From contig NZ_LIVZ01000001.1 of assembly GCF_001905845.1 (NCBI RefSeq), positions 124,001 through 188,000 on the forward strand: a stretch of 64,000 nt of DNA. The letters are read 5' to 3'. Origin of the DNA: Streptomyces sp. TSRI0107 (GTDB taxonomy: Bacteria > Actinomycetota > Actinomycetes > Streptomycetales > Streptomycetaceae). Under the pieces are notes generated by a model, which did not search any database, was not told the DNA's origin, and saw nothing but the letters and a program-made list of their open reading frames with translations. Both the position numbers and the translations under genes were made by a program. Shown here piece by piece: positions 19,153 through 29,845 of this stretch (its first letter is position 1; each line of letters starts with the position of its first letter).

Positions 19153-20499
19153 TCAGGTGCCCGACTCGTCGTGCAGGTATTCGGTCGGAAGCACGGGTTC
19201 CCCGCGGGAGAGCTGGGTCGCGGACATCGGCAGACCGGCTCGTGCGGCCGTGTGGCGCTCGCGCGGGGCGTCCAGTGGCTCCCGTGCGACCACCTGACCG
19301 CCCTTGACCAGCTCCACGAGCAGCTGCCGGTCGGCCAGCTCCTCGGGAACCGGCCCGGTGCCGATCACCTCGGCCTCGGCGACACCGTACGAGTCCAGCC
19401 GCCGGGCGGCCCACTTGCGTCCCCCGATGGAGGTCTTGCCGCCGGTGGACCGCTTCGCCACCGGCACCAGCGGCGCCCCCGGGTCGGCCGACTCGGCGCG
19501 GGCGACCAGCTTGTAGACCATGGACGCCGTCGGATACCCGGAGCCGGTCACCAGCTGGGTGCCGACGCCGTACGCGTCCACCGGCGCCGCCGCCAGCGAG
19601 GCGATGGCGTACTCGTCGAGGTCCGACGTCACGATGATCTTCGTGCCGGTGGCGCCCAGCTCGTCCAGTTGCTGCCGCACCCGGTGCGCGACCAGCAGCA
19701 GGTCGCCGGAGTCGATGCGCACGGCGCCCAGCTCGGGACCGGCGACCTCCACCGCCGTACGGACGGCCTCGGCGACGTCGTAGGTGTCCACCAGCAGGGT
19801 CGTCCCGCGGCCCATGGAGTCCACCTGGGCCTGGAAGGCGTCGCGCTCGCGGTCGTGGAGCAGGGTGAAGGCGTGCGCGGAGGTGCCGACGGTCGGGATG
19901 CCGTAGCGGAAGCCGGCCGCCAGGTCGGAGGTGGAGGCGAAGCCGCCGACGTACGCGGCGCGCGCGGCGGCGACCGCGGACAGCTCGTGGGTGCGGCGGG
20001 CGCCCATCTCGATCAGCGGGCGGCCCCCGGCGGCCGAGGTCATCCGGGAGGCGGCCGCGGCGATCGCCGAGTCGTGGTTGAGGATGGAGAGGATCACGGT
20101 CTCCAGCAGCACACACTCGGCGAAACTGCCCTCGACCCGCAGGATCGGCGAGCCCGGGAAGTACACCTCGCCCTCGGGGTAGCCCCAGATGTCGCCGCTG
20201 AAGCGGTAGCCGGAGAGCCACTCGAGGGTGTCCTCGCCGACGATGCCGCGCTCCCGCAGGAAGCCGAGGACGGCGTCGTCGAACCGGAAGTTCTCGACGG
20301 CGTCCAGTACCCGTCCGGTGCCCGCGACCACGCCGTAACGGCGTCCGTCGGGCAGCCGCCGGGTGAAGACCTCGAACACGCTCCGCCGCTCCGCCGTGCC
20401 CGCACGCAGGGCGGCCTGGAGCATCGTCAGCTCGTACTGGTCCGTGAAGAGCGCCGTCGAGGGAACTTCCACCGGCAGGCCAAGGTCTGCTGTGTTCAT
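19153..20499 (-). CDS. pncB: Nicotinate phosphoribosyltransferase
   Basis: 448 residues. It joins nicotinate to PRPP (with ATP) to make nicotinate mononucleotide, the committed step of the Preiss-Handler NAD salvage route. Family landmarks are [14 protein letters not shown] at the N-terminus, [24 protein letters not shown], the active-site region [26 protein letters not shown], and [22 protein letters not shown] with [15 protein letters not shown] 20499 is preferred over GTG 20505. It is divergent from clpS, with a 15-base palindrome in the shared promoter region, and is followed by pncA. Confidence 0.95.
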   Translation of the reverse strand: MNTADLGLPVEVPSTALFTDQYELTMLQAALRAGTAERRSVFEVFTRRLPDGRRYGVVAGTGRVLDAVENFRFDDAVLGFLRERGIVGEDTLEWLSGYRFSGDIWGYPEGEVYFPGSPILRVEGSFAECVLLETVILSILNHDSAIAAAASRMTSAAGGRPLIEMGARRTHELSAVAAARAAYVGGFASTSDLAAGFRYGIPTVGTSAHAFTLLHDRERDAFQAQVDSMGRGTTLLVDTYDVAEAVRTAVEVAGPELGAVRIDSGDLLLVAHRVRQQLDELGATGTKIIVTSDLDEYAIASLAAAPVDAYGVGTQLVTGSGYPTASMVYKLVARAESADPGAPLVPVAKRSTGGKTSIGGRKWAARRLDSYGVAEAEVIGTGPVPEELADRQLLVELVKGGQVVAREPLDAPRERHTAARAGLPMSATQLSRGEPVLPTEYLHDESGT

Positions 20500-20521
20500 G
20501 CCCACGCATGCTACTCCTATT

Positions 20522-20536
20522 TCGTCAGTGTGACGA
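20522..20536. promoter_or_regulatory. Palindromic operator candidate between pncB and clpS
   Basis: TCGTCA-GTG-TGACGA is a perfect 6-base inverted repeat with a 3-base centre. It lies 22 bases before pncB and 28 before clpS, in the divergent promoter region. It has the size and symmetry of a dimeric repressor site. The regulator is unknown; an NAD-salvage regulator is one guess. Confidence 0.45.
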
Positions 20537-20564
20537 TTTCTGGAGGGCGTGGCAGCATGGTCAT

Positions 20565-20873
20565 GTGACGTCAGCCGCTCCCATCGAGATCGAACGCACC
20601 GAATCGGCGGAAGAGGTTTCCGCCGTTCCCGAGCCGGACGTCCCCTGGGTCACGATCGTCCACAACGACCCGGTCAATCTCATGAGCTATGTGACGTACG
20701 TCTTCCAGACGTACTTCGGCTATCCCAAGGACAAGGCCACCAAGCTCATGCTCGACGTCCACCACAAGGGCCGGGCGGTCGTCTCCAGCGGCAGCCGCGA
20801 GGAGATGGAACGCGACGTGCAGGCCATGCACGGCTACGGTCTGTGGGCCACCCTCCAGCAGGACCGCAAGTAG
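20565..20873 (+). CDS. clpS: ATP-dependent Clp protease adaptor ClpS
   Basis: 102 residues. ClpS binds N-degron substrates (destabilising N-terminal residues) and delivers them to ClpAP/ClpCP. The core shows [45 protein letters not shown], including the Asn-Asp pair that grips the substrate amino group. The ~25-residue acidic N-terminal extension is normal for adaptor function. The start is GTG 20565; the SD is not close (GGAGGG about 18 bases upstream), so a slightly different start is possible. It is followed after 26 bases by the DUF2017 gene with which it is usually paired in actinobacteria. Confidence 0.94.
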   Translation: MTSAAPIEIERTESAEEVSAVPEPDVPWVTIVHNDPVNLMSYVTYVFQTYFGYPKDKATKLMLDVHHKGRAVVSSGSREEMERDVQAMHGYGLWATLQQDRK

Positions 20874-20899
20874 CCGGTCGGAAGTAGCGAATCGCCTCC

Positions 20900-21502
20900 A
20901 TGTCAGGAACCTTCGAACCGCTCCCCGGCGGCGGCGCGGCCGTCGCCCTCGACGACGTCGAGATCTCCATCATCCGCTCGCTGGCCGTCCAGCTGCTGGA
21001 GCTCATCGGGCCCGGCCCCGCCGAGGACGCCCCGGCCGACCCGCTCGCCGAGCTGTTCGCCGACGGTCCGACGGAGCCGCCCTCCGACCCGGTCCTGCGG
21101 CGCCTCTTCCCGGACGCCTACAGCGACCCGGAGGGCACGCCCGGGCCGCGCGAGGCCGAGGAGCGCAAGGCGTACTCCGCCGAGTTCCGCCGCTACACCG
21201 AGAACGACCTGCGGGCCGGCAAGCGCGAGAACGCCCTCGCGGTGATCCGCTCCCTGGACGCGCTGTCGCCGGCCGGTGACGGCGGGGCGGTGCTGAAGCT
21301 GTCCCCGCAGGAGTCCCGGCAGTGGCTCGGCGCCCTCAACGACCTGCGGCTCGCCATCGGCTCCCGGCTGGAGATCACCGACGAGGACGACAGCGATCTG
21401 CTGTACCGGCTGCCGGACGAGGACCCGCGCAAGCCGATGGTGATGGCGTATCTGTGGCTGGGCGGTCTGCAGGAGACGCTCGTCGCGACCCTGATGCCCT
21501 GA
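20900..21502 (+). CDS. DUF2017 domain protein, ClpS neighbour
   Basis: 200 residues, soluble and acidic. The sequence FEPLPGGGAAVALDDVEISIIRSLAVQLLELIGPG at the start and LKLSPQESRQWLGALNDLRLAIGSRLEI near the end match the actinobacterial DUF2017 family. That family almost always sits next to clpS, so a role in regulated proteolysis is inferred from context only. It is the second gene of the clpS operon, ended by the strong terminator at 21563-21596. Confidence 0.85.
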   Translation: MSGTFEPLPGGGAAVALDDVEISIIRSLAVQLLELIGPGPAEDAPADPLAELFADGPTEPPSDPVLRRLFPDAYSDPEGTPGPREAEERKAYSAEFRRYTENDLRAGKRENALAVIRSLDALSPAGDGGAVLKLSPQESRQWLGALNDLRLAIGSRLEITDEDDSDLLYRLPDEDPRKPMVMAYLWLGGLQETLVATLMP

Positions 21503-21841
21503 TTCGCACCAAGAAGTGTTCGCTCAGCGGACGCTCAAATCCGGATAACGATCCTGTCACCTATGTAGCGGCCTATGCGCCGCTACATTGCTTTTTGTCC
21601 GCTTCTCCCTGTGGTGTGCGCCACACAGGGCAGGGGCGATCATTGTTGCGGCCGTGATAAATCTTCACGACCGCCCGGCGAACACCACCCATGTGCGCCG
21701 GGTGCGCCACCGAGCCGACGACCGTCGGCCAGGCACGAGCGGGCTCGCGAATCCCGCTCAGCTCCATCAATCCGGGGGGATCGTGACCCGATCCGAGGCC
21801 GAAGAAAGGCCCGGGTCGGTATGGAGAAAGGCGCACCACAC
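21503..21841. other. Gap between the clpS operon and the amino-acid permease
   Basis: A 339-base region. The first part holds the operon terminator (listed separately). A weak hairpin CCCTGTG/CACAGGG follows near 21606-21629. The remaining ~200 bases are an apparently long leader for the permease, with no gene I can support. A T-rich stretch at 21590-21610 could belong to the permease promoter. Confidence 0.5.
21563..21596 (+). terminator. Rho-independent terminator of the clpS operon
   Basis: A perfect 10-base stem ATGTAGCGGC/GCCGCTACAT with a 6-base loop, followed by TGCTTTTTG. The T-run makes this the most classical terminator in the window. Confidence 0.92.
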
Positions 21842-23248
21842 ATGACCTCTGTGCAGGTCGACAACGAGAACACCACCTCGGAAGAGGGGTACGAGCGGGG
21901 CCTCGGCAGCCGGCAGATCCAGATGATCGCCATCGGCGGCGCCATCGGCACCGGTCTCTTCCTCGGCGCGGGCAAGGGCATCTCGAAGGCCGGGCCCAGC
22001 CTCATCCTGGCGTACGCCGTCGCCGGCCTCGTCATCTTCTTCATCATGCGGGCGCTCGGCGAACTGCTGATGTACCGCCCCGTGTCCGGTTCCTTCTCGG
22101 AGTACGCGCGCGAGTTCATCGGCCCCTTCGCGGGCTTCGTGACGGGCTGGACGTACTGGCTGTTCTGGGTCGTCACCGGCATCACCGAGGTCACCGCCGC
22201 CGCTGCCTACATGCAGTACTGGTGGGACATCCCGCAATGGGTCTCGGCGCTGATCTTCACGATCGTCCTGTACGGCGCCAACCTGATCTCCGTGAAGCTC
22301 TTCGGTGAGCTGGAGTTCTGGTTCTCGATGGTCAAGGTCACCGCGATCATCGGCATGATCCTGATCTGCCTCGGCATCCTGACGCTCGGCTTCTCGGACG
22401 CCGGCGACACCGCCTCGGTCACCCACCTGTGGAGCGACGGCGGCTTCTTCCCGCACGGTGTCGGCGAGTCCCTGATGACCCTCCAGATGGTCATGTTCGC
22501 CTTCCTCGCCGTCGAGCTGGTCGGTGTCACCGCGGGCGAGTCCAAGGACCCGAAGACCGTGCTGCCCAAGGCGATCAACACCGTGCCGTGGCGTATCGCC
22601 GTCTTCTACGTCGGCGCGCTGATCATGATCCTGTCGGTCGTGCCGTGGACCCACTTCCAGCCGGGCGTGAGCCCCTTCGTGGCCGCCTTCGAGAAGATGG
22701 GCCTGGCCGCGGGCGCGGGCATCGTCAACTTCGTCGTCCTCACCGCCGCCCTGTCGTCCTGCAACTCCGGCATGTACTCCACCGGCCGGATGCTGCGCGA
22801 CCTGGCGCTCAACCACCAGGGCCCGAAGGTCTTCACCAAGCTGACCGCCAACGGCCTGCCGCTGATCGGCACCACGTTCTCGGCCGCGCTGATGATGGTC
22901 GGCGTCTGGATCAACTACCAGTGGCCGGGCAAGGCGTTCGACTACGTCGTCTCCTTCGCCACGATCTCCGGCATGTGGGCCTGGATCATGATCCTGATCT
23001 CCCAGATCCGCTACCGCGCCAAGGCGGACCGCGGCGAACTGCCCCGCTCCGAGTTCCGCGCGCCGGGCGCCCCGTTCACCAGCTGGTTCGCGCTCGCCTT
23101 CATCGCCATGGTGATCGTGTTCATGGGTATCGACAAGGACGCCCGGATCTCGCTTTACTGTGCGCCGCTGTGGGCCGTGATCCTCGGCGTCTCCTACTGG
23201 CTGCTCAAGCGCCGCAACCCGGAGGCGGCGGCCTTCCGCAAGCGCTGA
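21842..23248 (+). CDS. Amino-acid permease (APC superfamily, AnsP/GabP-like)
   Basis: 468 residues, about twelve membrane helices. The N-terminus RGLGSRQIQMIAIGGAIGTGLFLGAGKGISKAGPS contains the conserved GAIGTGLF helix-1 substrate site. Other family motifs are MRALGELLMYRPVSGSFSEYARE and the helix-8/9 segment ALSSCNSGMYSTGRMLRDLA. It imports an amino acid by proton symport. The amino-acid transporter (AAT) subfamily is clear; asparagine/GABA/aromatic specificity is not. ATG 21842 follows GAGAAAGG. It is monocistronic, bounded by terminators on both sides. Confidence 0.92.
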   Translation: MTSVQVDNENTTSEEGYERGLGSRQIQMIAIGGAIGTGLFLGAGKGISKAGPSLILAYAVAGLVIFFIMRALGELLMYRPVSGSFSEYAREFIGPFAGFVTGWTYWLFWVVTGITEVTAAAAYMQYWWDIPQWVSALIFTIVLYGANLISVKLFGELEFWFSMVKVTAIIGMILICLGILTLGFSDAGDTASVTHLWSDGGFFPHGVGESLMTLQMVMFAFLAVELVGVTAGESKDPKTVLPKAINTVPWRIAVFYVGALIMILSVVPWTHFQPGVSPFVAAFEKMGLAAGAGIVNFVVLTAALSSCNSGMYSTGRMLRDLALNHQGPKVFTKLTANGLPLIGTTFSAALMMVGVWINYQWPGKAFDYVVSFATISGMWAWIMILISQIRYRAKADRGELPRSEFRAPGAPFTSWFALAFIAMVIVFMGIDKDARISLYCAPLWAVILGVSYWLLKRRNPEAAAFRKR

Positions 23249-23257
23249 CCCTCCCCA

Positions 23258-23316
23258 GGACGCCCAGCCGCAGGGAGTACTCGTGGCACCCCCTGCGGCT
23301 GCCGCTCAGGGCGTCC
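23258..23316 (+). terminator. Large hairpin after the permease
   Basis: The outer arms GGACGCCC/GGGCGTCC (23258-23265, 23309-23316) enclose the inner arms AGCCGCAGGG/CCCTGCGGCT. It lies 10 bases after the permease stop and is probably its terminator. Confidence 0.65.
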
Positions 23317-23323
23317 GGCATAT

Positions 23324-23368
23324 GGGCCGTTCCGTACCAACCCTCGGTACGGAACGGCCCTTCTGCTT
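23324..23368 (+). terminator. Second hairpin terminator, just before mec
   Basis: A perfect 15-base stem GGGCCGTTCCGTACC/GGTACGGAACGGCCC with a 7-base loop, followed by TTCTGCTT. It ends only 13 bases before the mec ATG. If mec is transcribed from beyond this hairpin, its leader is very short or absent. Confidence 0.85.
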
Positions 23369-23380
23369 ATCCTGACGGAC

Positions 23381-23803
23381 ATGCTGACCATCACCCAGGC
23401 CCTGTACGACCAGATCGTCGCCCACGCGCGCAAGGACCACCCCGACGAGGCGTGCGGCGTGGTGGCGGGCCCGGCGGGCTCGGACCGCCCCGAGCGCTTC
23501 ATCCCCATGCTGAACGCGGCGATGTCGCCCACCTTCTACGAGTTCGACTCGGGCGACCTGCTCAAGCTCTACCGCGAGATGGACGACCGCGACGAGGAGC
23601 CGGTCGTCATCTACCACTCCCACACCGCGACCGAGGCCCACCCCTCGCGCACCGACATCTCCTACGCCAACGAGCCCGGCGCCCACTACGTCCTGGTTTC
23701 CACCGCCGACACCGACGGACTGGGCGAGTTCCAGTTCCGCTCCTTCCGGATCGTCGACGGCGAGGTCACGGAGGAAGAGGTCAAGGTCGTGGAGGCGTAC
23801 TGA
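23381..23803 (+). CDS. mec: Mec: JAMM zinc metallopeptidase that releases cysteine from CysO
   Basis: 140 residues. The JAMM (MPN+) zinc site is complete: Glu23 in DEACGVV, then His79-Ser-His81, Ser89 and Asp92 in YHSHTATEAHPSRTD, an exact HxH-x7-S-x2-D pattern. In the mycobacterial pathway Mec cleaves cysteine from the CysO-cysteine adduct made by CysM. It can also trim C-terminal extra residues from ubiquitin-like sulphur carriers. It is upstream of cysO and cysM on the same strand, separated by a ~300-base region that carries a leader peptide. Confidence 0.93.
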   Translation: MLTITQALYDQIVAHARKDHPDEACGVVAGPAGSDRPERFIPMLNAAMSPTFYEFDSGDLLKLYREMDDRDEEPVVIYHSHTATEAHPSRTDISYANEPGAHYVLVSTADTDGLGEFQFRSFRIVDGEVTEEEVKVVEAY

Positions 23804-23900
23804 CCCGCACCGGCGGGCCCTGACCGCAGTTCGGGCAGAATTCATCCAGTATCTGAGATCACATTCCAGGAACCGGACCGGGAATCGATACGATGAGCCC

Positions 23901-23996
23901 ATGGTTCTCCTCGACGTGAGCGACAAGGCGCCGGGCACGCTGCTCGTGGCGCGGCTGCACGTCGACCTGTGCAGGCTGAGCAGCGCCATCTGTTGA
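23901..23996 (+). CDS. Cysteine-ended leader peptide upstream of cysO-cysM
   Basis: 31 residues with Cys at position 24 and as the last residue (LHVDLCRLSSAIC, then TGA). The tail matches the actinobacterial leader-peptide pattern (arginine/leucine, HVDL, serine, Cys) found before sulphur-metabolism genes. TACGAT at 23889-23894 is a good -10 box and would start transcription near the ATG, so the message may be leaderless; there is no SD. A strong hairpin lies 34 bases after the stop. Ribosome stalling at the cysteine codons when cysteine is scarce would change folding or Rho access ahead of cysO. The mechanism is inferred by analogy with Cys-rich upstream ORFs of mycobacteria. Confidence 0.75.
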   Translation: MVLLDVSDKAPGTLLVARLHVDLCRLSSAIC

Positions 23997-24030
23997 CACC
24001 GCGCTGCCGCCGTACGGCCGTGTGTGCCGC

Positions 24031-24053
24031 GGCGCGCGCGTTCTCCGCGCGCC
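24031..24053 (+). promoter_or_regulatory. Attenuator-like hairpin between leader peptide and cysO
   Basis: An 8-base perfect stem GGCGCGCG/CGCGCGCC with a 7-base loop, ahead of the cysO SD (AGGAG at 24091). There is no T-run, so it could act through Rho or translation rather than as a simple terminator. Confidence 0.5.
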
Positions 24054-24106
24054 CATCGACCAGAGCGACCAGAGACCCTCAACCCTCCCGACAGGAGCCC
24101 CCTGCC

Positions 24107-25349
<1,243 letters not shown>

Positions 25350-25424
25350 GCGACGCCGCTCAGGGGAGGGGCGCGCGGAACCGCGCGAAGGCCCCCCACC
25401 GGCCCGCCTCAGCCGAAGGACGAC

Positions 25425-25865
25425 CTACCCGGCGAGGTGACGGACCTGGTCCCACAGGACCGGGTCCACAACCCCCACCCGCCGCCGGAAGTCCCCGACG
25501 GACACCTCACGCAGCTCGTCCGTCTCCAGGAAGCTCGCCCGCCCCCGGGTATCTCCGACGGAACCCGGCGGCAGCGGAATCACGCCCGCCCGCTCGTCGC
25601 GGTACTTGCTGGTGATCTTCGCCACGGTGGCCCGCCGCCCCCGCACCGACAGCACCAGACAGGGCCGGTCCTTGGCCCCCGGCCCGTCCTCGAAGGGCAC
25701 ATCGGCCCACCAGATCTCCGCCGGCCGCGGCCGGACCGAGTCCGAGCGGCCCGGTGGCCGCGTCCTGCGCCCCCGCGGACGCCGCACACCCCAGCCGTCG
25801 ACGAGCGCGGCGACGAGCGCGAGCAGTACGACCGCGGCGAGCGCCAGCCACCAGGACGTGTCCAT
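25425..25865 (-). CDS. PemK/MazF-like toxin-fold protein with an N-terminal membrane anchor
   Basis: 146 residues. The start is a membrane helix (WWLALAAVVLLALVAALVDGW) followed by a basic linker (RPRGRRTRPPGR). Residues ~48-146 resemble the PemK/MazF ribonuclease fold: PAEIWWADVPFEDGPGAKDRPCLVLSVRG, then AKITSKYRDERAGVIPL and TDELREVSVGDF. Soluble MazF toxins usually have an antitoxin gene next to them; none is seen here. Membrane anchoring and the lack of a partner suggest a domesticated or differently used member. RNase activity is uncertain. Confidence 0.75.
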   Translation of the reverse strand: MDTSWWLALAAVVLLALVAALVDGWGVRRPRGRRTRPPGRSDSVRPRPAEIWWADVPFEDGPGAKDRPCLVLSVRGRRATVAKITSKYRDERAGVIPLPPGSVGDTRGRASFLETDELREVSVGDFRRRVGVVDPVLWDQVRHLAG

Positions 25866-26070
25866 ACCGACGACGTTACCGGCGCGCGTTCACACCCGCG
25901 CGCCCTCCGCCGCGCCGTCCGCGCCCCACGTCCAGCCGAACCGGTGACAGCACAGGTGAGTTCGCCCACAACGGCGACTGCCGGAGGAGCGACCAGCCGT
26001 TTTGCGCCTTACGCTCGACGGACCGCACGACCCCCGTCTCTCACCATCCGCCAGCGGAGGTTTCTGCTTC

Positions 26071-26823
26071 ATGAAGCTCACCGTCGTCGGCTGCTCGGGG
26101 TCGTTCCCGTCCGCGGAATCGGCCTGCTCGAGCTACCTCGTCGAGGCCGACGGCTTCCGGCTGCTCCTCGACATGGGCAACGGCGCCCTGGGCGAGCTGC
26201 AGCGCCACTGCGGTCTCTACGACCTCGACGCGATCTTCCTCAGCCATCTGCACGCCGACCACTGCATCGACATGTGCGCCTACTTCGTGGCGCGCTACTA
26301 CCGGCACGAGGGCGGACGCTGCGCCCCGCTCCCCGTCTTCGGCCCCGAGGGCACGGAACACCGCCTCACCACCGCGTACGCCGACACCCCGTCCGCCTCG
26401 TCGATGAGCGAGGTCTTCGACTTCCACACGGTGAAGCCGTCCACCTTCGAGATCGGCCCGTTCACCGTGCACACCGAACGCGTGGCGCACCCCGTGGAGG
26501 CGTACGCCATCCGCATCGAGCACGGCGGCCGCTCCCTGACCTACTCCGGCGACACCGGCGTGACCCCGGTACTGGACGAACTCGCCCGGGACACCGACCT
26601 GTTCCTGTGCGAGGCGGCGTTCACGCACGGCAAGGAGAGCATCCCCGACCTGCACCTCAACGGCCGCGAGGCGGGCGAGACGGCGACCCGGGCAGGCGCC
26701 CGCCGCCTGGTCCTCACCCACATCCCCCCGTGGACCGACCCCCAGGTCAACCTGACCGACGCGCGCGCGGTGTACGCCGGGCCGGCGGAGCTGGCGGTGT
26801 CCGGGAGGACGTACGAGATCTAG
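26071..26823 (+). CDS. Metallo-beta-lactamase fold hydrolase (phosphodiesterase/RNase Z-like)
   Basis: 250 residues, cytoplasmic. The metal-binding motif HLHADHC (in IFLSHLHADHCIDM) and downstream ligands (VAHPVEAYAIRIEHGG, YSGDTGVT, CEAAFTHGKES and LTHIPPWTD) fit MBL-fold enzymes of the cyclic-nucleotide phosphodiesterase / RNase Z group. ATG 26071 gives the standard first strand KLTVVGCSGSFPS. The substrate is unknown. It stands alone downstream of the PemK-like gene (divergent, 205-base gap) and ends inside a 16-base tandem repeat; a terminator follows. Confidence 0.9.
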   Translation: MKLTVVGCSGSFPSAESACSSYLVEADGFRLLLDMGNGALGELQRHCGLYDLDAIFLSHLHADHCIDMCAYFVARYYRHEGGRCAPLPVFGPEGTEHRLTTAYADTPSASSMSEVFDFHTVKPSTFEIGPFTVHTERVAHPVEAYAIRIEHGGRSLTYSGDTGVTPVLDELARDTDLFLCEAAFTHGKESIPDLHLNGREAGETATRAGARRLVLTHIPPWTDPQVNLTDARAVYAGPAELAVSGRTYEI

Positions 26824-26857
26824 GTCGTACGAGATCCAGGGCGTACGGGATCCAGGG
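26810..26857 (+). repeat. Three tandem 16-base repeats
   Basis: The units at 26810, 26826 and 26842 follow CGTACGAGATCCAGGG with a few changes. The first unit contains the TAG stop of the MBL gene, so the array begins within coding sequence. It looks like a local slippage duplication. Confidence 0.85.
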
Positions 26858-26872
26858 CGGTACGTACGCGCA

Positions 26873-26904
26873 GGCCCCCGGAGCGGTGATGCTCCGGGGG
26901 CCTT
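26873..26904. terminator. Bidirectional terminator between the MBL gene and nagE2
   Basis: A perfect 12-base stem GGCCCCCGGAGC/GCTCCGGGGGCC with a 6-base loop, flanked by TT on the plus side. It lies between two convergent genes. Confidence 0.88.
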
Positions 26905-26928
26905 CGGCGTGTGTGGCGGGGGCCGGGG

Positions 26929-28194
<1,266 letters not shown>

Positions 28195-28254
28195 AACTTC
28201 CTCCAGAGGGCATGGCGCCGCCCGGGGACAATGGAAGGGGACGGCGGCGTCCAG

Positions 28255-28288
28255 AACAGGTCTACACCACCAGTGGTGTAGACCTGTT
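28255..28288. promoter_or_regulatory. Double DasR-type operator (dre) upstream of nagE2
   Basis: A perfect 34-base dyad. The arm AACAGGTCTACACCAC (28255-28270) and its exact complement GTGGTGTAGACCTGTT (28273-28288) flank CA. Each arm resembles the dre consensus AGTGGTCTAGACCACT. DasR, a GntR repressor released by glucosamine-6-phosphate, is the expected ligand. Confidence 0.8.
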
Positions 28289-28359
28289 GTAGCACGATGA
28301 AGGACGGATGAGGAACCCGCGATTCCTGCTACGAAGCCGCTACCGGCGGTGTGCGGAAG

Positions 28360-29643
28360 TCAGACCTTCGTGACGTCCTCGACCTCCTCTTCCGGCTCCC
28401 GGCCGGGGGTCTTCAGATCGAATTTCGTGATCGCGAAACGGAAGACCGCGTAATACACGACCGCGAACGCCAGCCCGATCGGAATGATCAGCCACGGTTT
28501 CGTCGCCAGGTTCCAGTTGATGACGTAGTCGATGAGACCCGCGGAGAACGTGAACCCGTCGTGCACGCCCAGCCCCCACGTCACCGCCATCGAGACGCCG
28601 GTGAGCACCGCGTGGACCGCGTACAGCACCGGCGCGATGAACATGAACGAGTACTCCAGCGGCTCGGTGATGCCGGTCACGAAGGACGTCAGCGCCACCG
28701 ACACCATCATCCCGGAGATCTCCTTGCGGCGGTCCGGCCGCGCGCAGTGCGCGATCGCGAGCGCCGCGGCCGGCAGCGCGAACATCATGATCGGGAAGAA
28801 GCCCGAGGTGAACTGGCCGGCACTCGGGTCGCCCGCGAGGAACATGTTGATGTCGCCGTGCACCTCCTCGCCGTCCGGCGTGGTGTACGTGCCGAACTGG
28901 AACCAGATGGGCACGTTCAGGAACTGGTGCAGGCCGATCACCAGCAGGGCGCGGTTGGCGACACCGAAGACACCGGCGCCCCAGGCGCCCAGGTCGCTCA
29001 GCCAGTCGCTGAAACCCTCCAGGCCCCGGCCGATCGGCGGCCACACCCACAGGCACAGCACGGCGAACGCGATCGCCACGAACGCCATGATGATCGGCAC
29101 CAGCCGCCGGCCGTTGAAGAAGCCGAGCCAGTCCACCAGCCTGGTGCGGTGGAAACGGGCCCAGAAGTAGGCGGAGAGCAGGCCCAGGACGATGCCGCCG
29201 AAGACGCCGGGGTTCTCGTAGGTGAACGCCTCCACCGTCCCGTCGGCCGCCTGGCAGCCGAGTTCCACCGCCACCGCGCCGTCCCCGCAGTCCTCCGGGA
29301 ACTGCCGCAGCACGTTGTAGTAGACGAGGAAGCCGGCCACGGCGGCGAGCGCGGTCGACCCGTCCGCCTTCTTCGCCATGCCGATGGCCACGCCGATACA
29401 GAACAGCAGCGGCAGCCCGAGCGAGCCGTCCAGCAGGGCGCCGCCGGCGCCGTCCATCACCTTGGCCACATCGGTCCAGCCGAGCCCCTCGTCCCCGAAC
29501 ACGTCCGGCTGTCCCAGCCGGTTGAGGATGCCCGCGGCCGGCAGGACGGCGATCGGCAACTGGAGGCTGCGGCCCATCTTCTGCAGGCCCTGGAACAGGG
29601 AACTCCACCGGGCCCGGGCAGGACTCGCGGCATCGGCACTCAT
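28360..29643 (-). CDS. nagE1: PTS EIIC permease for N-acetylglucosamine (NagE1-type paralogue)
   Basis: 427 residues. A second EIIC, closely similar to the neighbouring one across GVTEPIEFTFMF-type loops (GITEPLEYSFMFIAPVLYAVHAVLTG) and LQKMGRSLQLPIAVLPAAGILNRLG. It has an insertion in the first half (CGDGAVAVELGCQAADGTV) not seen in NagE2. Also EIIA/EIIB-less. In S. coelicolor NagE2 is the main GlcNAc transporter and NagE1 seems secondary; that knowledge is carried over, not shown here. ATG 29643 is divergent from nagF with a dre-like site between. Confidence 0.88.
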   Translation of the reverse strand: MSADAASPARARWSSLFQGLQKMGRSLQLPIAVLPAAGILNRLGQPDVFGDEGLGWTDVAKVMDGAGGALLDGSLGLPLLFCIGVAIGMAKKADGSTALAAVAGFLVYYNVLRQFPEDCGDGAVAVELGCQAADGTVEAFTYENPGVFGGIVLGLLSAYFWARFHRTRLVDWLGFFNGRRLVPIIMAFVAIAFAVLCLWVWPPIGRGLEGFSDWLSDLGAWGAGVFGVANRALLVIGLHQFLNVPIWFQFGTYTTPDGEEVHGDINMFLAGDPSAGQFTSGFFPIMMFALPAAALAIAHCARPDRRKEISGMMVSVALTSFVTGITEPLEYSFMFIAPVLYAVHAVLTGVSMAVTWGLGVHDGFTFSAGLIDYVINWNLATKPWLIIPIGLAFAVVYYAVFRFAITKFDLKTPGREPEEEVEDVTKV

Positions 29644-29679
29644 GAGTGTCCCTCCGGGCGGTTTGGCGACCGTCTGTCA

Positions 29680-29695
29680 GGTGGTGTAGACCAGT
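29680..29695. promoter_or_regulatory. DasR-type operator (dre) between nagE1 and nagF
   Basis: GGTGGTGTAGACCAGT matches the dre consensus at most positions. It lies 37 bases before nagE1 and 150 before nagF, so one repressor site could serve both divergent genes. Confidence 0.8.
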
Positions 29696-29845
29696 CATGG
29701 ACGATTGTGTTGCCGTGACGTCATCCTGCGATCCATACGGTTGAAACGCTCGCGAAGCTGGGCCGACTGTGGGTTACTGCGACAAAGCGGCATATGCGGC
29801 ACACATCCAGTCGGATCAGGTCCTGTCGGATCAGGGAGAAAGAAC

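Noticed and set aside
21606..21841. A riboswitch in the long leader of the amino-acid permease.
   Set aside because: Apart from a weak 7-bp hairpin I could not match any known riboswitch class.
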